The notes under the pieces: generated by a model
Databases searched by the model: none
What the model was told of the DNA's origin: nothing
The model's input: only the letters and a program-made list of their open reading frames with translations
In this document: one piece after another, positions 45,384-53,082 of the stretch
Layout: each line of letters starts with the position of its first letter
Numbering within the stretch: the stretch's first letter is position 1
Program-made: the position numbers and the translations under genes
Assembly (NCBI GenBank): GCA_036500145.1
Contig: DASYCO010000062.1
Coordinates: forward strand, 1-60,422
Source of the DNA: CAMAVH01 sp036500145
Lineage (GTDB): Bacteria > Pseudomonadota > Alphaproteobacteria > SMXQ01
DNA length: 60,422 nt
Direction of reading: 5' to 3'

Positions 45384-46790
45384 ATGTCGACATCGAAGAC
45401 TCTGTTCGACAAGATTTGGGACAGCCACGTGGTGTCGAAAGACCCCGACGGCACCTGCCTGCTCTACATCGACCGCCACATGGTCCATGAAGTCACCAGC
45501 CCGCAGGCCTTCGACGGCCTGCGCCTGTCGCACCGCAAGGTGCGCCGCCCCGATGCGACGCTCGCGGTCGCCGACCACAACGTGCCGACCACCTCGGACC
45601 GCCTGTCGGGCAACAACGAGGAAGAGTCGCGCATCCAGATCCAGGCGCTGGTCGACAACACCCGCGAGTTCGGCGTGCCTTACTTCGCGATCGACGACAA
45701 CCGCCAGGGCATCGTCCACATCGTCGGCCCCGAGCAAGGCTTCACCCAGCCGGGCATGACCATCGTCTGCGGCGATTCGCACACGGCGACGCACGGCGCC
45801 TTCGGCTCGCTCGCCTTCGGCATCGGCACCAGCGAGGTCGAGCATGTGCTCGCGACCCAGACGCTGATCCAGAAGCCGGCCAAGAACATGCGCATCTCCG
45901 TCGAGGGCAAGCTGCATGACGGCGTCGGCGCCAAGGACATCATCCTCGCCATCATCGGCAAGATCGGCACCGCCGGCGGCACCGGCCATGTCATCGAGTT
46001 CGCCGGCGAGGCGATCCGCAATCTCTCCATGGAAGGCCGCATGACGGTCTGCAACATGGCGATCGAAGGCGGCGCCCGCGCCGGCCTGATCGCGCCGGAC
46101 GAGATCACCTACTCCTACCTGAAGGGCCGCCCGATGGCGCCGCAAGGCGCCCTCTGGGACAAGGCCGTCGCCTACTGGAAGACGCTGCCGACCGACGCCG
46201 GCGCGGTCTACGACAAGGAAGTCGTGCTGCGCGCCGAGGACATCATCCCGCTCGTCACCTGGGGCACCAGCCCGGAAGACGTGCTGCCGATCGACGGCAT
46301 CGTGCCCGACCCGAAGAGCGTCTCGGACGAGAACCGCCGCGCCTCGATGACGCGCGCGCTGGAATACATGGGCCTCAAGGCCGGCGAGAAGCTCAACGAG
46401 GTCAAGATCCAGACGGCCTTCATCGGCTCCTGCACCAACGGCCGCATCGAGGACCTGCGTCAGGCCGCCGCCATCGCCAAGGGCCGCAAGGTCGCCTCGG
46501 GCGTACGCGCGCTGGTCGTGCCGGGCTCCGGCCTGGTCAAGGCGCAGGCCGAAAAGGAAGGCCTCGACAAGGTGTTCACCGAAGCGGGCTTCGAATGGCG
46601 CGAGGCGGGCTGCTCCATGTGCCTCGCGATGAACCCGGACAAGCTGGCGCCGGGCGAGCGCGCGGCCTCCACGTCGAACCGCAACTTCGAGGGCCGTCAG
46701 GGCCCCGGCGGGCGTACGCACCTGATGAGCCCGGCCATGGTCGCCGCGGCCGCCATCGCCGGTCATTTGACCGACGTGCGCAAGCTCTGA
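45384..46790 (+). CDS. leuC: 3-isopropylmalate dehydratase large subunit
   Basis: A 468-residue aconitase-superfamily subunit isomerising 2- to 3-isopropylmalate for leucine synthesis. The start block TLFDKIWDSHVV and Y-I-D-R-H-M-V-H-E-V-T-S-P-Q-A-F are typical. 4Fe-4S cysteines are in G-S-C-T-N-G and the C-terminal G-C-S-M-C-L-A-M-N. The end N-R-N-F-E-G-R-Q-G-P-G-G-R-T-H is classical. ATG 45384 has GAGAGAGGA before it; the frame open from 45327 is not needed. It acts with LeuD, whose gene follows after 24 bp. Confidence 0.97.
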   Translation: MSTSKTLFDKIWDSHVVSKDPDGTCLLYIDRHMVHEVTSPQAFDGLRLSHRKVRRPDATLAVADHNVPTTSDRLSGNNEEESRIQIQALVDNTREFGVPYFAIDDNRQGIVHIVGPEQGFTQPGMTIVCGDSHTATHGAFGSLAFGIGTSEVEHVLATQTLIQKPAKNMRISVEGKLHDGVGAKDIILAIIGKIGTAGGTGHVIEFAGEAIRNLSMEGRMTVCNMAIEGGARAGLIAPDEITYSYLKGRPMAPQGALWDKAVAYWKTLPTDAGAVYDKEVVLRAEDIIPLVTWGTSPEDVLPIDGIVPDPKSVSDENRRASMTRALEYMGLKAGEKLNEVKIQTAFIGSCTNGRIEDLRQAAAIAKGRKVASGVRALVVPGSGLVKAQAEKEGLDKVFTEAGFEWREAGCSMCLAMNPDKLAPGERAASTSNRNFEGRQGPGGRTHLMSPAMVAAAAIAGHLTDVRKL

Positions 46791-46814
46791 CCGGTCGCTG
46801 AGAGGAACAGGCAA

Positions 46815-47429
46815 ATGGACAAGTTCACCAAGCTCACCGCCATCGCCGCGCCGATGCCGATGATCAACATCGACACCGACAAGATCATTCCGGCCCGCTG
46901 GCTCAAGACGATCAAGCGCACCGGCCTCGGCCCGGCGCTGTTCGAGGCGATCCGCTACAAGAAGGACGGCTCGGAAGACCCGGACTTCATCCTGAACAAG
47001 GAACCGTACCGCAAGGCCGAGATCCTCGTCACCGGCGAGAACTTCGGCTGCGGCTCGTCGCGCGAGCACGCCGCCTGGGCGCTGCACGGCTTCGGCATCA
47101 AGTGCGTCATCGCGCCGGAATTCGCCGACATCTTCTTCTCGAACGCCGGCCAGAACGGCATCCTGCTGATCAAGCTGCCGCAGGAGACCGTGGACGTGCT
47201 GATGAAGGACGCCGAGATGGGCCACAACGCCCGCCTGACGGTCGACCTCGAGAGCCAGACCATCACGCGCCCGAACGGCGAAGTGGTGAAGTTCGACGTC
47301 GACCCCTTCCGCAAGCACTGCCTGCTCAACGGCCTCGACAACGTCGGCCTCACCATGCAGAAGGGCGCCGAGATCGAAGGCTACGAAGCCAAGCAGGCCG
47401 CGAATACGCCTTGGCTGGCGCGCGCGTAA
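46815..47429 (+). CDS. leuD: 3-isopropylmalate dehydratase small subunit
   Basis: A 204-residue swivel-domain partner of LeuC. Conserved parts are N-I-D-T-D-K-I-I-P-A-R-W-L-K, the G-C-G-S-S-R-E-H-A near residue 77 with the active-site Arg, and L-T-V-D-L-E-S-Q-T-I. AGAGGAAC precedes the ATG. Last before a 136-bp gap to leuB that holds a large inverted repeat. Confidence 0.97.
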   Translation: MDKFTKLTAIAAPMPMINIDTDKIIPARWLKTIKRTGLGPALFEAIRYKKDGSEDPDFILNKEPYRKAEILVTGENFGCGSSREHAAWALHGFGIKCVIAPEFADIFFSNAGQNGILLIKLPQETVDVLMKDAEMGHNARLTVDLESQTITRPNGEVVKFDVDPFRKHCLLNGLDNVGLTMQKGAEIEGYEAKQAANTPWLARA

Positions 47430-47442
47430 AGCCTTTCCCTTT

Positions 47443-47527
47443 CGTCATGCTCGGGCTTGACCCGTGCATCCATGTCGACGCTCCTCCAGCCGAAGCATGG
47501 ACCCCCGGGTCGAGCCCGAGGGTGACG
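47443..47527. repeat. Palindromic repeat element between leuD and leuB
   Basis: Two 32-base arms (47443-47474 and 47496-47527) match inversely in about 27 positions, with the core CGGGCTTGACCCG/CGGGTCGAGCCCG and a loop of about 21 bases. This looks like the dispersed intergenic element (GTCAT-CGGGCTTGACCCG-ATCCATG type) common in alphaproteobacterial genomes. Only one copy is in the window. Confidence 0.7.
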
Positions 47528-47565
47528 GCGTAGAGAACCGAACAGACCCTGATAAGGAACACTCC

Positions 47566-48675
47566 ATGGCCGCCAACAAGAAACTGCTCATGCTCCCCGG
47601 CGACGGCATCGGCCCCGAGGTGATGGGCGAGGTGAAGCGCATCATCGGCTGGATGGACAAGCGCCGCTCGGTGTCGTTCGACGTCGACATGGGCCTGATC
47701 GGCGGCGTCGCCTACGATGCCGAGGGCACGCCGCTGTCCGACGCGACGATGGAAAAGGCCATGAAGTGCGACGCCGTGCTGCTGGGCGCGGTCGGCGGCC
47801 CCAAGTGGGAGAAGCTGCCCTTCAAGGACCAGCCCGAGCGCGGCCTGCTGCGCATCCGCAAGGACATGGAGCTGTTCGCCAACCTGCGCCCGGCGCTGGT
47901 GTTCGACGCGCTGGCCGAGGCCTCGACGCTGAAGACCGACCTGGTCAAGGGCCTCGACATCATGATCGTGCGCGAGCTGACCGGCGGCGTCTACTTCGGC
48001 GAGCCGCGCGGCATCACCACGCTGGCGAACGGCGAGCGCCAGGGCGTCAACACCCAGGTCTACACCACCAGCGAGATCGTGCGCATCGGCCGCATCGGCT
48101 TCGAGCTGGCGCAGAAGCGCAACGGCAGCCTGATGTCGGTCGAGAAGGCCAACGTCATGGAATCCGGCGTGCTGTGGCGCGAGGAGATCACCAAGCTGCA
48201 CGCCGAATATTCGGACGTGAAGCTCGCCCACATGTATGCCGACAACTGCGCCATGCAGCTGGTGCGCGCGCCCAAGCAGTTCGACGTCATCGTCACCGAC
48301 AACCTGTTCGGCGACATCCTGTCCGACTGCGCCGCGATGCTGACCGGCTCGCTCGGCATGCTGCCCTCCGCCTCGCTCGGCGCCGCCGACAGCTCGGGCC
48401 GCCGCAAGGCGCTCTACGAGCCGGTGCACGGCTCGGCCCCCGACATCGCCGGCCAGAACAAGGCCAACCCGCTGGCCACGATCCTCAGCTACGCAATGAT
48501 GCTGCGCTACTCGTTCGACATGGGCGAGGATGCCGACCTCATCGAGACGGCGATCCAGAACGTGCTGAACGCCGGCTACCGCACCGGTGACATCATGCAG
48601 CCGGGCAAGACCCTGATCTCGACCCAGCAGATGGGCGAACAGGTCACCAAGGAACTCGACAAGCTGGCCGCCTAA
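47566..48675 (+). CDS. leuB: 3-isopropylmalate dehydrogenase
   Basis: A 369-residue beta-decarboxylating dehydrogenase of leucine synthesis. The start K-K-L-L-M-L-P-G-D-G-I-G-P-E-V, the substrate arm L-R-I-R-K-D-M-E-L-F-A-N-L-R-P, the Y/K region V-R-E-L-T-G-G-V-Y-F-G, the catalytic T-D-N-L-F-G-D-I-L-S-D, and the NAD loop E-P-V-H-G-S-A-P-D-I-A-G-Q are all present. ATG 47566 has ATAAGGAAC before it. It is the last leu gene; in related bacteria asd often follows, here displaced by the RTX array. Confidence 0.97.
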   Translation: MAANKKLLMLPGDGIGPEVMGEVKRIIGWMDKRRSVSFDVDMGLIGGVAYDAEGTPLSDATMEKAMKCDAVLLGAVGGPKWEKLPFKDQPERGLLRIRKDMELFANLRPALVFDALAEASTLKTDLVKGLDIMIVRELTGGVYFGEPRGITTLANGERQGVNTQVYTTSEIVRIGRIGFELAQKRNGSLMSVEKANVMESGVLWREEITKLHAEYSDVKLAHMYADNCAMQLVRAPKQFDVIVTDNLFGDILSDCAAMLTGSLGMLPSASLGAADSSGRRKALYEPVHGSAPDIAGQNKANPLATILSYAMMLRYSFDMGEDADLIETAIQNVLNAGYRTGDIMQPGKTLISTQQMGEQVTKELDKLAA

Positions 48676-48692
48676 GCTTGCGAAATGGAGGA

Positions 48693-48714
48693 GGCCGTTC
48701 CATCTGGGACGGCC
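48693..48714 (+). terminator. Hairpin after leuB
   Basis: 9-bp stem with one G-T pair (48693-48701 and 48706-48714) and a 4-base loop, 17 bp after leuB. No T-run follows closely. Confidence 0.5.
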
Positions 48715-48770
48715 GTCCTGCCCCGTTAACCAATTCAGCCTGGTATTAACCAGTTAACTAGTTGGTTTTG

Positions 48771-48793
48771 GCCGATTTTTTCGAAAAAACGGC
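48771..48793. promoter_or_regulatory. AT-rich palindrome upstream of RTX1
   Basis: GCCG-a-TTTTTT / AAAAAA-CGGC with a 2-base centre and one bulged A. It could be a second terminator for leuB or a site for a nucleoid protein. Confidence 0.4.
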
Positions 48794-48834
48794 TAAAATT
48801 GCCTTAATGAGGCTTGCGCTCAGGCGCGGGAACT

Positions 48835-48852
48835 ATATAAAGCTATCCTTAT
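48835..48852 (+). promoter_or_regulatory. RTX-array 18-bp motif, copy 1
   Basis: ATATAAAGCTATCCTTAT, 16 of 18 identical to the copy at 53025. Here it sits inside a 10-bp inverted repeat (48831-48840 and 48849-48858). It ends 51 bp before the RTX1 start and is followed by a small hairpin (48861-48874). Confidence 0.65.
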
Positions 48853-48903
48853 ATAGTTTCCATACGGGCGTATGAGCTTCAACCTCTGCAAGGCAGCGCT
48901 CCT

Positions 48904-51315
48904 ATGGCGGTCATCAACGGCACCTCGGCCAACAACACGCTGAACGGCACCAGCGGCGTCGACACCATCAACGGCCTCGACGGCGATGACGTGCTCAACG
49001 GCCTTGGCAACGCCGACACGCTCGACGGCGGCAACGGCGTCGACACGCTCAACGGCGGCGACGGCAACGACACGCTGTACGGCCGCGCCGGAAACGACTT
49101 CCTCTATGGCGGCGCAGGCACCGACATCCTGTGGGGCGGCGCCGGCAACGACACGTTGTCCGGCGGCGACGCCGCCGACACCCTGAACGGCGAAGACGGC
49201 GACGACACGCTCAACGGCGACGGCGGCAACGACACGCTGTCGGGCGGCGCGGGCGCCGATGCCCTGAACGGCGGCGACGGCAGCGACACGCTCAACGGCG
49301 GCAGCGAGAACGACACGCTGCACGGCAACGCCGGCGGCGACACGCTCAACGGCGACGACGGCGACGATTCCCTGTTCGGCGACGCCGACAGCGACAAGCT
49401 CTTCGGCGGCAACGGCGCCGACACGCTGAGCGGCGGCGACGGCAACGACACCTTGTCGGGCGACGCGGGCGCCGACGTGCTCTCCGGGGGCACCGGCACC
49501 GACGTGCTCAGCGGCGGCACCGAGAACGACATTCTGCACGGCGACGCCGGCAACGACACGCTGAACGGCAACGACGGCGATGACTCCCTCTATGGCGACG
49601 CCGACACCGACAAGCTCTATGGCGGCGCGGGCGTCGACCTGCTCGATGGCGGCGACGGCAACGACACGCTCTCCGGCGACGCCGGAGCGGACCTGCTCTA
49701 TGGCGGCATCGGCACCGACAGCATGTCGGGCGGCGACGACAACGACGTGCTGTGGGGCGGTGCCGGCGGCGACACGCTGAACGGCGACGCGGGCGACGAC
49801 ACGCTCAACGGCGACGCCGACAACGACAAGATCAACGGCGGCCTCGGCAACGACATTCTCAACGGCGGCGACGGCGACGACACCGTCAACGGCAACGAGG
49901 ACAACGACGTCCTCAACGGCAACCTCGGCAACGACAAGCTGTATGGCGGCGCCGGCCTCGACCTGGTCTACGGCGGCGACGGCACCGACACCATCACCGG
50001 CGACGACGGCAACGACACGCTCTACGGCGACGGCGGCAACGACACCCTGTCGGGCGGCACGGGCGACGACATGGTGTTCGGCGGCCTCGGCGCCGACACC
50101 CTGAACGGCAACGACGGCGCCGACACGCTCTACGGCAACGAGGACAACGACAAGCTTTACGGCCATCTCGGTAACGACGTGCTGTGGGGCGGCGACGGCG
50201 ACGACCAGCTCTACGGCTACGAGGACAGCGACACGCTGCATGGCGAAGCCGGCATCGACAAGCTGTACGGCGGCGACGGCAACGACACGCTCGACGGCGG
50301 CGACGGCGTCGACACGCTGAACGGCGAGAACGGCGACGACACGCTGCTCGGCGGCGCGGGCAACGACACCCTGACCGGCGGCTCCGGCATCGACCTGATC
50401 TACGGCGGCGACGACAACGACACGCTCAACGGCAACGACGGCGCCGACACGCTCTATGGCGAGAACGGCGACGACAAGCTCTACGGCCATGTCGGCGACG
50501 ACGTCCTGTGGGGCGGCATCGGCAACGACTACCTCTACGGCTACGAGGACAACGACACGCTGTTCGGCGGCGACGGACTCGACCGCATCTACGGCGGCAT
50601 CGGCAACGACTGGATCGAGTCCGGCGACGGCGACGACATCGCCAACGGCGAGGACGGCGACGACACGATCTTCGGCGATGCCGGCGTCGACACGCTGCAC
50701 GGCAACGATGGGCTGGACACGGTCACCGGCGGCGACGGCGACGACAAGCTCTACGGCGACGCAGGCAACGACCAGCTGTTCGGCGACGCCGGCAAGGACA
50801 CGATCTCCGGCGGCGACGGCAACGACCAGATCGTCGGCGGCACCGAGGACGACACGCTGAACGGCGACAACGGCGACGACACGGTGTTCGGCGGCGACGG
50901 CAACGACGTCATCCATGGCAACGTCGGCAGCGACACGCTGCTGGGCGACGCGGGCAACGACACGCTCTACGGCGACGACAGCGACGACGTGCTGTGGGGC
51001 GACGACGGCAACGACACGCTGCAGGGCGGCAACGGCAACGACTGGCTGATCGGCGGCGCCGGCAACGACGTCATGACCGGCGGCTCGGGCCAGGACGGCT
51101 TCTGGATCTCGCCGGCCGGCGGCCAGGACCGCATCACCGACTTCGCGCACGGCCAGGACGTCATCGACCTGCGCGACTTCGGCTTCGGCAGCCTCGCCAA
51201 CGTCAGCATCGCCAACGTCGCCGGCGGCTCGCAGATCGACCTCGGCGGCGGCAACGTGGTGATGGTCAACAACATGTCGGTCCATCAGTGGACGGCGAGC
51301 GACTTCCTGCTCTAG
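48904..51315 (+). CDS. RTX1: large RTX-only Ca-binding secreted protein
   Basis: An 803-residue acidic protein made of about 75 RTX nonapeptides (G-G-x-G-x-D-x-L/I-x) from residue 5 to about 715. No protease, lipase, adhesin or Ig-like domain is attached. An internal unit of 108 residues (12 nonapeptides) recurs near nucleotides 50101 and 50425, each with K-L-Y-G-H-x-G-x-D-V-L-W-G-G and Y-G-Y-E-D-x-D-T-L. The last 80 residues are a serralysin-type cap (F-W-I-S-P-A-G-G-Q-D-R-I-T-D-F-x-H-G-Q-D-V-I-D-L-R-D-F) ending D-F-L-L, a type I secretion-like tail. It should fold into a calcium beta-roll outside the cell. First of four tandem genes. Confidence 0.93.
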   Translation: MAVINGTSANNTLNGTSGVDTINGLDGDDVLNGLGNADTLDGGNGVDTLNGGDGNDTLYGRAGNDFLYGGAGTDILWGGAGNDTLSGGDAADTLNGEDGDDTLNGDGGNDTLSGGAGADALNGGDGSDTLNGGSENDTLHGNAGGDTLNGDDGDDSLFGDADSDKLFGGNGADTLSGGDGNDTLSGDAGADVLSGGTGTDVLSGGTENDILHGDAGNDTLNGNDGDDSLYGDADTDKLYGGAGVDLLDGGDGNDTLSGDAGADLLYGGIGTDSMSGGDDNDVLWGGAGGDTLNGDAGDDTLNGDADNDKINGGLGNDILNGGDGDDTVNGNEDNDVLNGNLGNDKLYGGAGLDLVYGGDGTDTITGDDGNDTLYGDGGNDTLSGGTGDDMVFGGLGADTLNGNDGADTLYGNEDNDKLYGHLGNDVLWGGDGDDQLYGYEDSDTLHGEAGIDKLYGGDGNDTLDGGDGVDTLNGENGDDTLLGGAGNDTLTGGSGIDLIYGGDDNDTLNGNDGADTLYGENGDDKLYGHVGDDVLWGGIGNDYLYGYEDNDTLFGGDGLDRIYGGIGNDWIESGDGDDIANGEDGDDTIFGDAGVDTLHGNDGLDTVTGGDGDDKLYGDAGNDQLFGDAGKDTISGGDGNDQIVGGTEDDTLNGDNGDDTVFGGDGNDVIHGNVGSDTLLGDAGNDTLYGDDSDDVLWGDDGNDTLQGGNGNDWLIGGAGNDVMTGGSGQDGFWISPAGGQDRITDFAHGQDVIDLRDFGFGSLANVSIANVAGGSQIDLGGGNVVMVNNMSVHQWTASDFLL

Positions 51316-51340
51316 CCATCAAAGACCTGCCTTTCGGACC

Positions 51341-51381
51341 CGAGGGTCCGTCCGTAGCCCGGACGGGCCCTCGCTCGTTTT
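51341..51381 (+). terminator. RTX1 terminator
   Basis: 14-bp stem with one G-T pair (51341-51354 and 51360-51373), a 5-base loop and TTTT at 51378-51381. Confidence 0.85.
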
Positions 51382-51572
51382 GGGCCTGTTTTCCCAACCT
51401 TCAGGAATTCTTGCTTACGCCGTCCTGCATACCTATCTGCATAGGGCGATGTTTTGCCCATGGCGTGGTTAACAGGCTGAATTTCCACGGTTTATTAATA
51501 ATTGCCTGCCACATTCGGATAGGTTCGCGTCTTTGTGAAGAGACTCTCCCTACCCTTTCGGGGGAGTTTGCT

Positions 51573-51590
51573 ATATAAGGATATCGTTAT
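51573..51590 (+). promoter_or_regulatory. RTX-array 18-bp motif, copy 2
   Basis: ATATAAGGATATCGTTAT, 17 of 18 identical to the copy at 53025. It ends 57 bp before the RTX2 start. A leader hairpin CCGCC-N8-GGCGG follows at 51594-51611. Confidence 0.65.
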
Positions 51591-51647
51591 GTTCCGCCGA
51601 GCGCCTGGCGGGCATTCCTTCAACGGCTTAGGTCGATAGTTCGTCCC

Positions 51648-52754
51648 ATGGCTTACGTCCCCGGCACCAGCGGCAACGACACCCTCACCGGCACCAATGA
51701 CGGCGATTCCGTCCAAGGTTTCGACGGCAACGACGTGCTCTATGGCCTCGGCGGCGACGACTACCTCGACGGCGGCATCGGCGCCGACGTGCTCTATGGC
51801 GGCGACGGCAACGACGGCCTGCATGGCCAGGACGGCGACGACACGCTGTACGGCGAGAACGGCAACGACAATCTGTACGGCTACGCCGGCAACGACTTCC
51901 TCTACGGCGGCGCGGGCAACGACAGCCTGTTCGGCAACGAAGGCGACGACAGTCTGTTCGGCGCTGCGGGCACGGACCTGCTCTATGGCGCCGACGGCAA
52001 CGACTGGATCGAAGGCGGCGACGACAACGACCAGATCTTCGGCGACAACGGCAACGACACGCTGTTCGGCGACGGCGGCGTGGACCTGATCTACGGCGGC
52101 GCTGGCGACGATCGCCTGATGGGCGGCGACGCCGCCGACCAGCTCTATGGCGAAGACGGCAACGACCTCGTGTTTGGCGATGCCGGCAACGACCTGATGT
52201 ACGGCGGAAACAACAACGACCAGATGGTCGGCGGCCTCGGCAACGACACCATCTCGGGCGACGCCGGCAACGACAATCTGTTCGGCGACGACGGCAACGA
52301 CACGATCCGCGGCGGCGACGGCAATGACAATCTCATGGGCGACCTCGACGGCGCCGGCCACATGTTCGGCGGCGGCAGCGCGGGCAACGACTCGCTCTAC
52401 GGCGACGGCGGCGACGACGTGCTGTGGGGCGACGACGGCAACGACTATCTCGAAGGTGGCGACGGCAACGACTGGCTGGTCGGCGGCGCCGGCAACGACA
52501 CCATGAGCGGCGGCTCGGGCCAGGACGCCTTCTGGATCTCGCCGGGCGGCGGCAAGGACACCATCGTCGACTTCACGCATGGCCAGGACGTCATCGACCT
52601 GCGCGACTTCAGCAACATCCACAGCCTTGCCAACCTGACGATGACCGCCCAGAACGGCAACAGCACCCTGATCGACTTCGGCCATGGCGACACGCTGCTC
52701 GTCCAGTGGGTCACGCCGCAGAACCTGCAGGCGAGCGACTTCCTGTTCGCCTGA
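51648..52754 (+). CDS. RTX2: RTX-only Ca-binding secreted protein
   Basis: A 368-residue acidic protein. It starts M-A-Y-V-P-G-T-S-G-N-D-T-L-T-G-T, followed by about 27 RTX nonapeptides, interrupted near residue 240 by a short A-G-H-M-F-G-G-G-S-A-G-N-D break. The cap is F-W-I-S-P-G-G-G-K-D-T-I-V-D-F-T-H-G-Q-D-V-I-D-L, and the tail P-Q-N-L-Q-A-S-D-F-L-F-A is the type I secretion-like end. Its first 65 codons are almost identical in DNA to RTX3. No enzymatic domain. It has its own upstream motif and terminator, hence a single-gene unit. Confidence 0.93.
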   Translation: MAYVPGTSGNDTLTGTNDGDSVQGFDGNDVLYGLGGDDYLDGGIGADVLYGGDGNDGLHGQDGDDTLYGENGNDNLYGYAGNDFLYGGAGNDSLFGNEGDDSLFGAAGTDLLYGADGNDWIEGGDDNDQIFGDNGNDTLFGDGGVDLIYGGAGDDRLMGGDAADQLYGEDGNDLVFGDAGNDLMYGGNNNDQMVGGLGNDTISGDAGNDNLFGDDGNDTIRGGDGNDNLMGDLDGAGHMFGGGSAGNDSLYGDGGDDVLWGDDGNDYLEGGDGNDWLVGGAGNDTMSGGSGQDAFWISPGGGKDTIVDFTHGQDVIDLRDFSNIHSLANLTMTAQNGNSTLIDFGHGDTLLVQWVTPQNLQASDFLFA

Positions 52755-52783
52755 GCGGCCGCCTCCGGCCCTTTCTGATCCCC

Positions 52784-52814
52784 ATGAGCCGGCCTTGTGC
52801 CGGCTCATTTGTTT
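52784..52814 (+). terminator. RTX2 terminator
   Basis: Perfect 10-bp stem (52784-52793 and 52799-52808) with a 5-base loop, followed by TTGTTT. Confidence 0.85.
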
Positions 52815-52966
52815 CCAGCGCCGGGCTTGTATCGGCGCAGCCGTTTCCAGCATCGGCCGCCGGATTCTCTGCCTTATTAACTATTATTAACCATATGACG
52901 GCGCGTCAGATGGCCACATAATTCGCCTATCTATCTGTAAATGTTGAATATATGCGGATGTGTAGA

Positions 52967-52988
52967 TTCTATGCCTAAAAGCATAGAA
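52967..52988. promoter_or_regulatory. Palindrome shared upstream of RTX3 and RTX4 (copy A)
   Basis: TTCTATGC-CTAAAA-GCATAGAA, perfect 8-bp arms. Read on the other strand its core is TATGC-TTTTAG-GCATA, matching the RTX4 copy at 54332-54349. It lies about 95 bp upstream of the RTX3 start. Confidence 0.6.
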
Positions 52989-53024
52989 CGCATAAAATCC
53001 AATATACTTCCGAGGAGAATAACG

Positions 53025-53042
53025 ATATAAAGATATCGTTAT
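53025..53042 (+). promoter_or_regulatory. RTX-array 18-bp motif, copy 3
   Basis: ATATAAAGATATCGTTAT within a perfect 8-bp palindrome, AACGATAT-AAAG-ATATCGTT (53021-53040). It ends 40 bp before the RTX3 start. Confidence 0.65.
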
Positions 53043-53044
53043 GT

Positions 53045-53066
53045 AGCGCTGATCGGCAGCGCTTTT
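53045..53066 (+). promoter_or_regulatory. Terminator-like hairpin in the RTX3 leader
   Basis: Perfect 7-bp stem AGCGCTG/CAGCGCT (53045-53051 and 53057-53063) followed by TTT, 16 bp before the RTX3 ATG. It could attenuate or block translation. Confidence 0.55.
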
Positions 53067-53082
53067 CGGAAAGACAACGGCC

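Larger units (their letters stand above)
51316..51647. other. AT-rich spacer RTX1-RTX2, 332 bp
   Basis: It begins with the RTX1 terminator. An AT-rich stretch follows, including TGGTTAACAGGCTGAATT (51466-51483). TGGTTAA and AGGCTGAATT from this also occur inverted upstream of RTX1 (48732-48752). The RTX 18-bp motif lies at 51573-51590 and a leader hairpin at 51594-51611. No gene is seen. Confidence 0.6.
52755..53082. other. AT-rich spacer RTX2-RTX3, 328 bp
   Basis: Besides the RTX2 terminator, the palindrome at 52967-52988 and the 18-bp motif at 53025-53042, the spacer holds a run of TTATTAACTATTATTAACC (near 52874-52892), two TTAA boxes 6 bases apart, one base short of the CtrA spacing. No gene is seen. 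Confidence 0.6.

Noticed and set aside
48820..51285. Minus-strand frame of 821 codons opposite RTX1
   Set aside because: It has a V-V-A-V-A-A repeat text that simply mirrors the RTX codons; no start signal and no known family.
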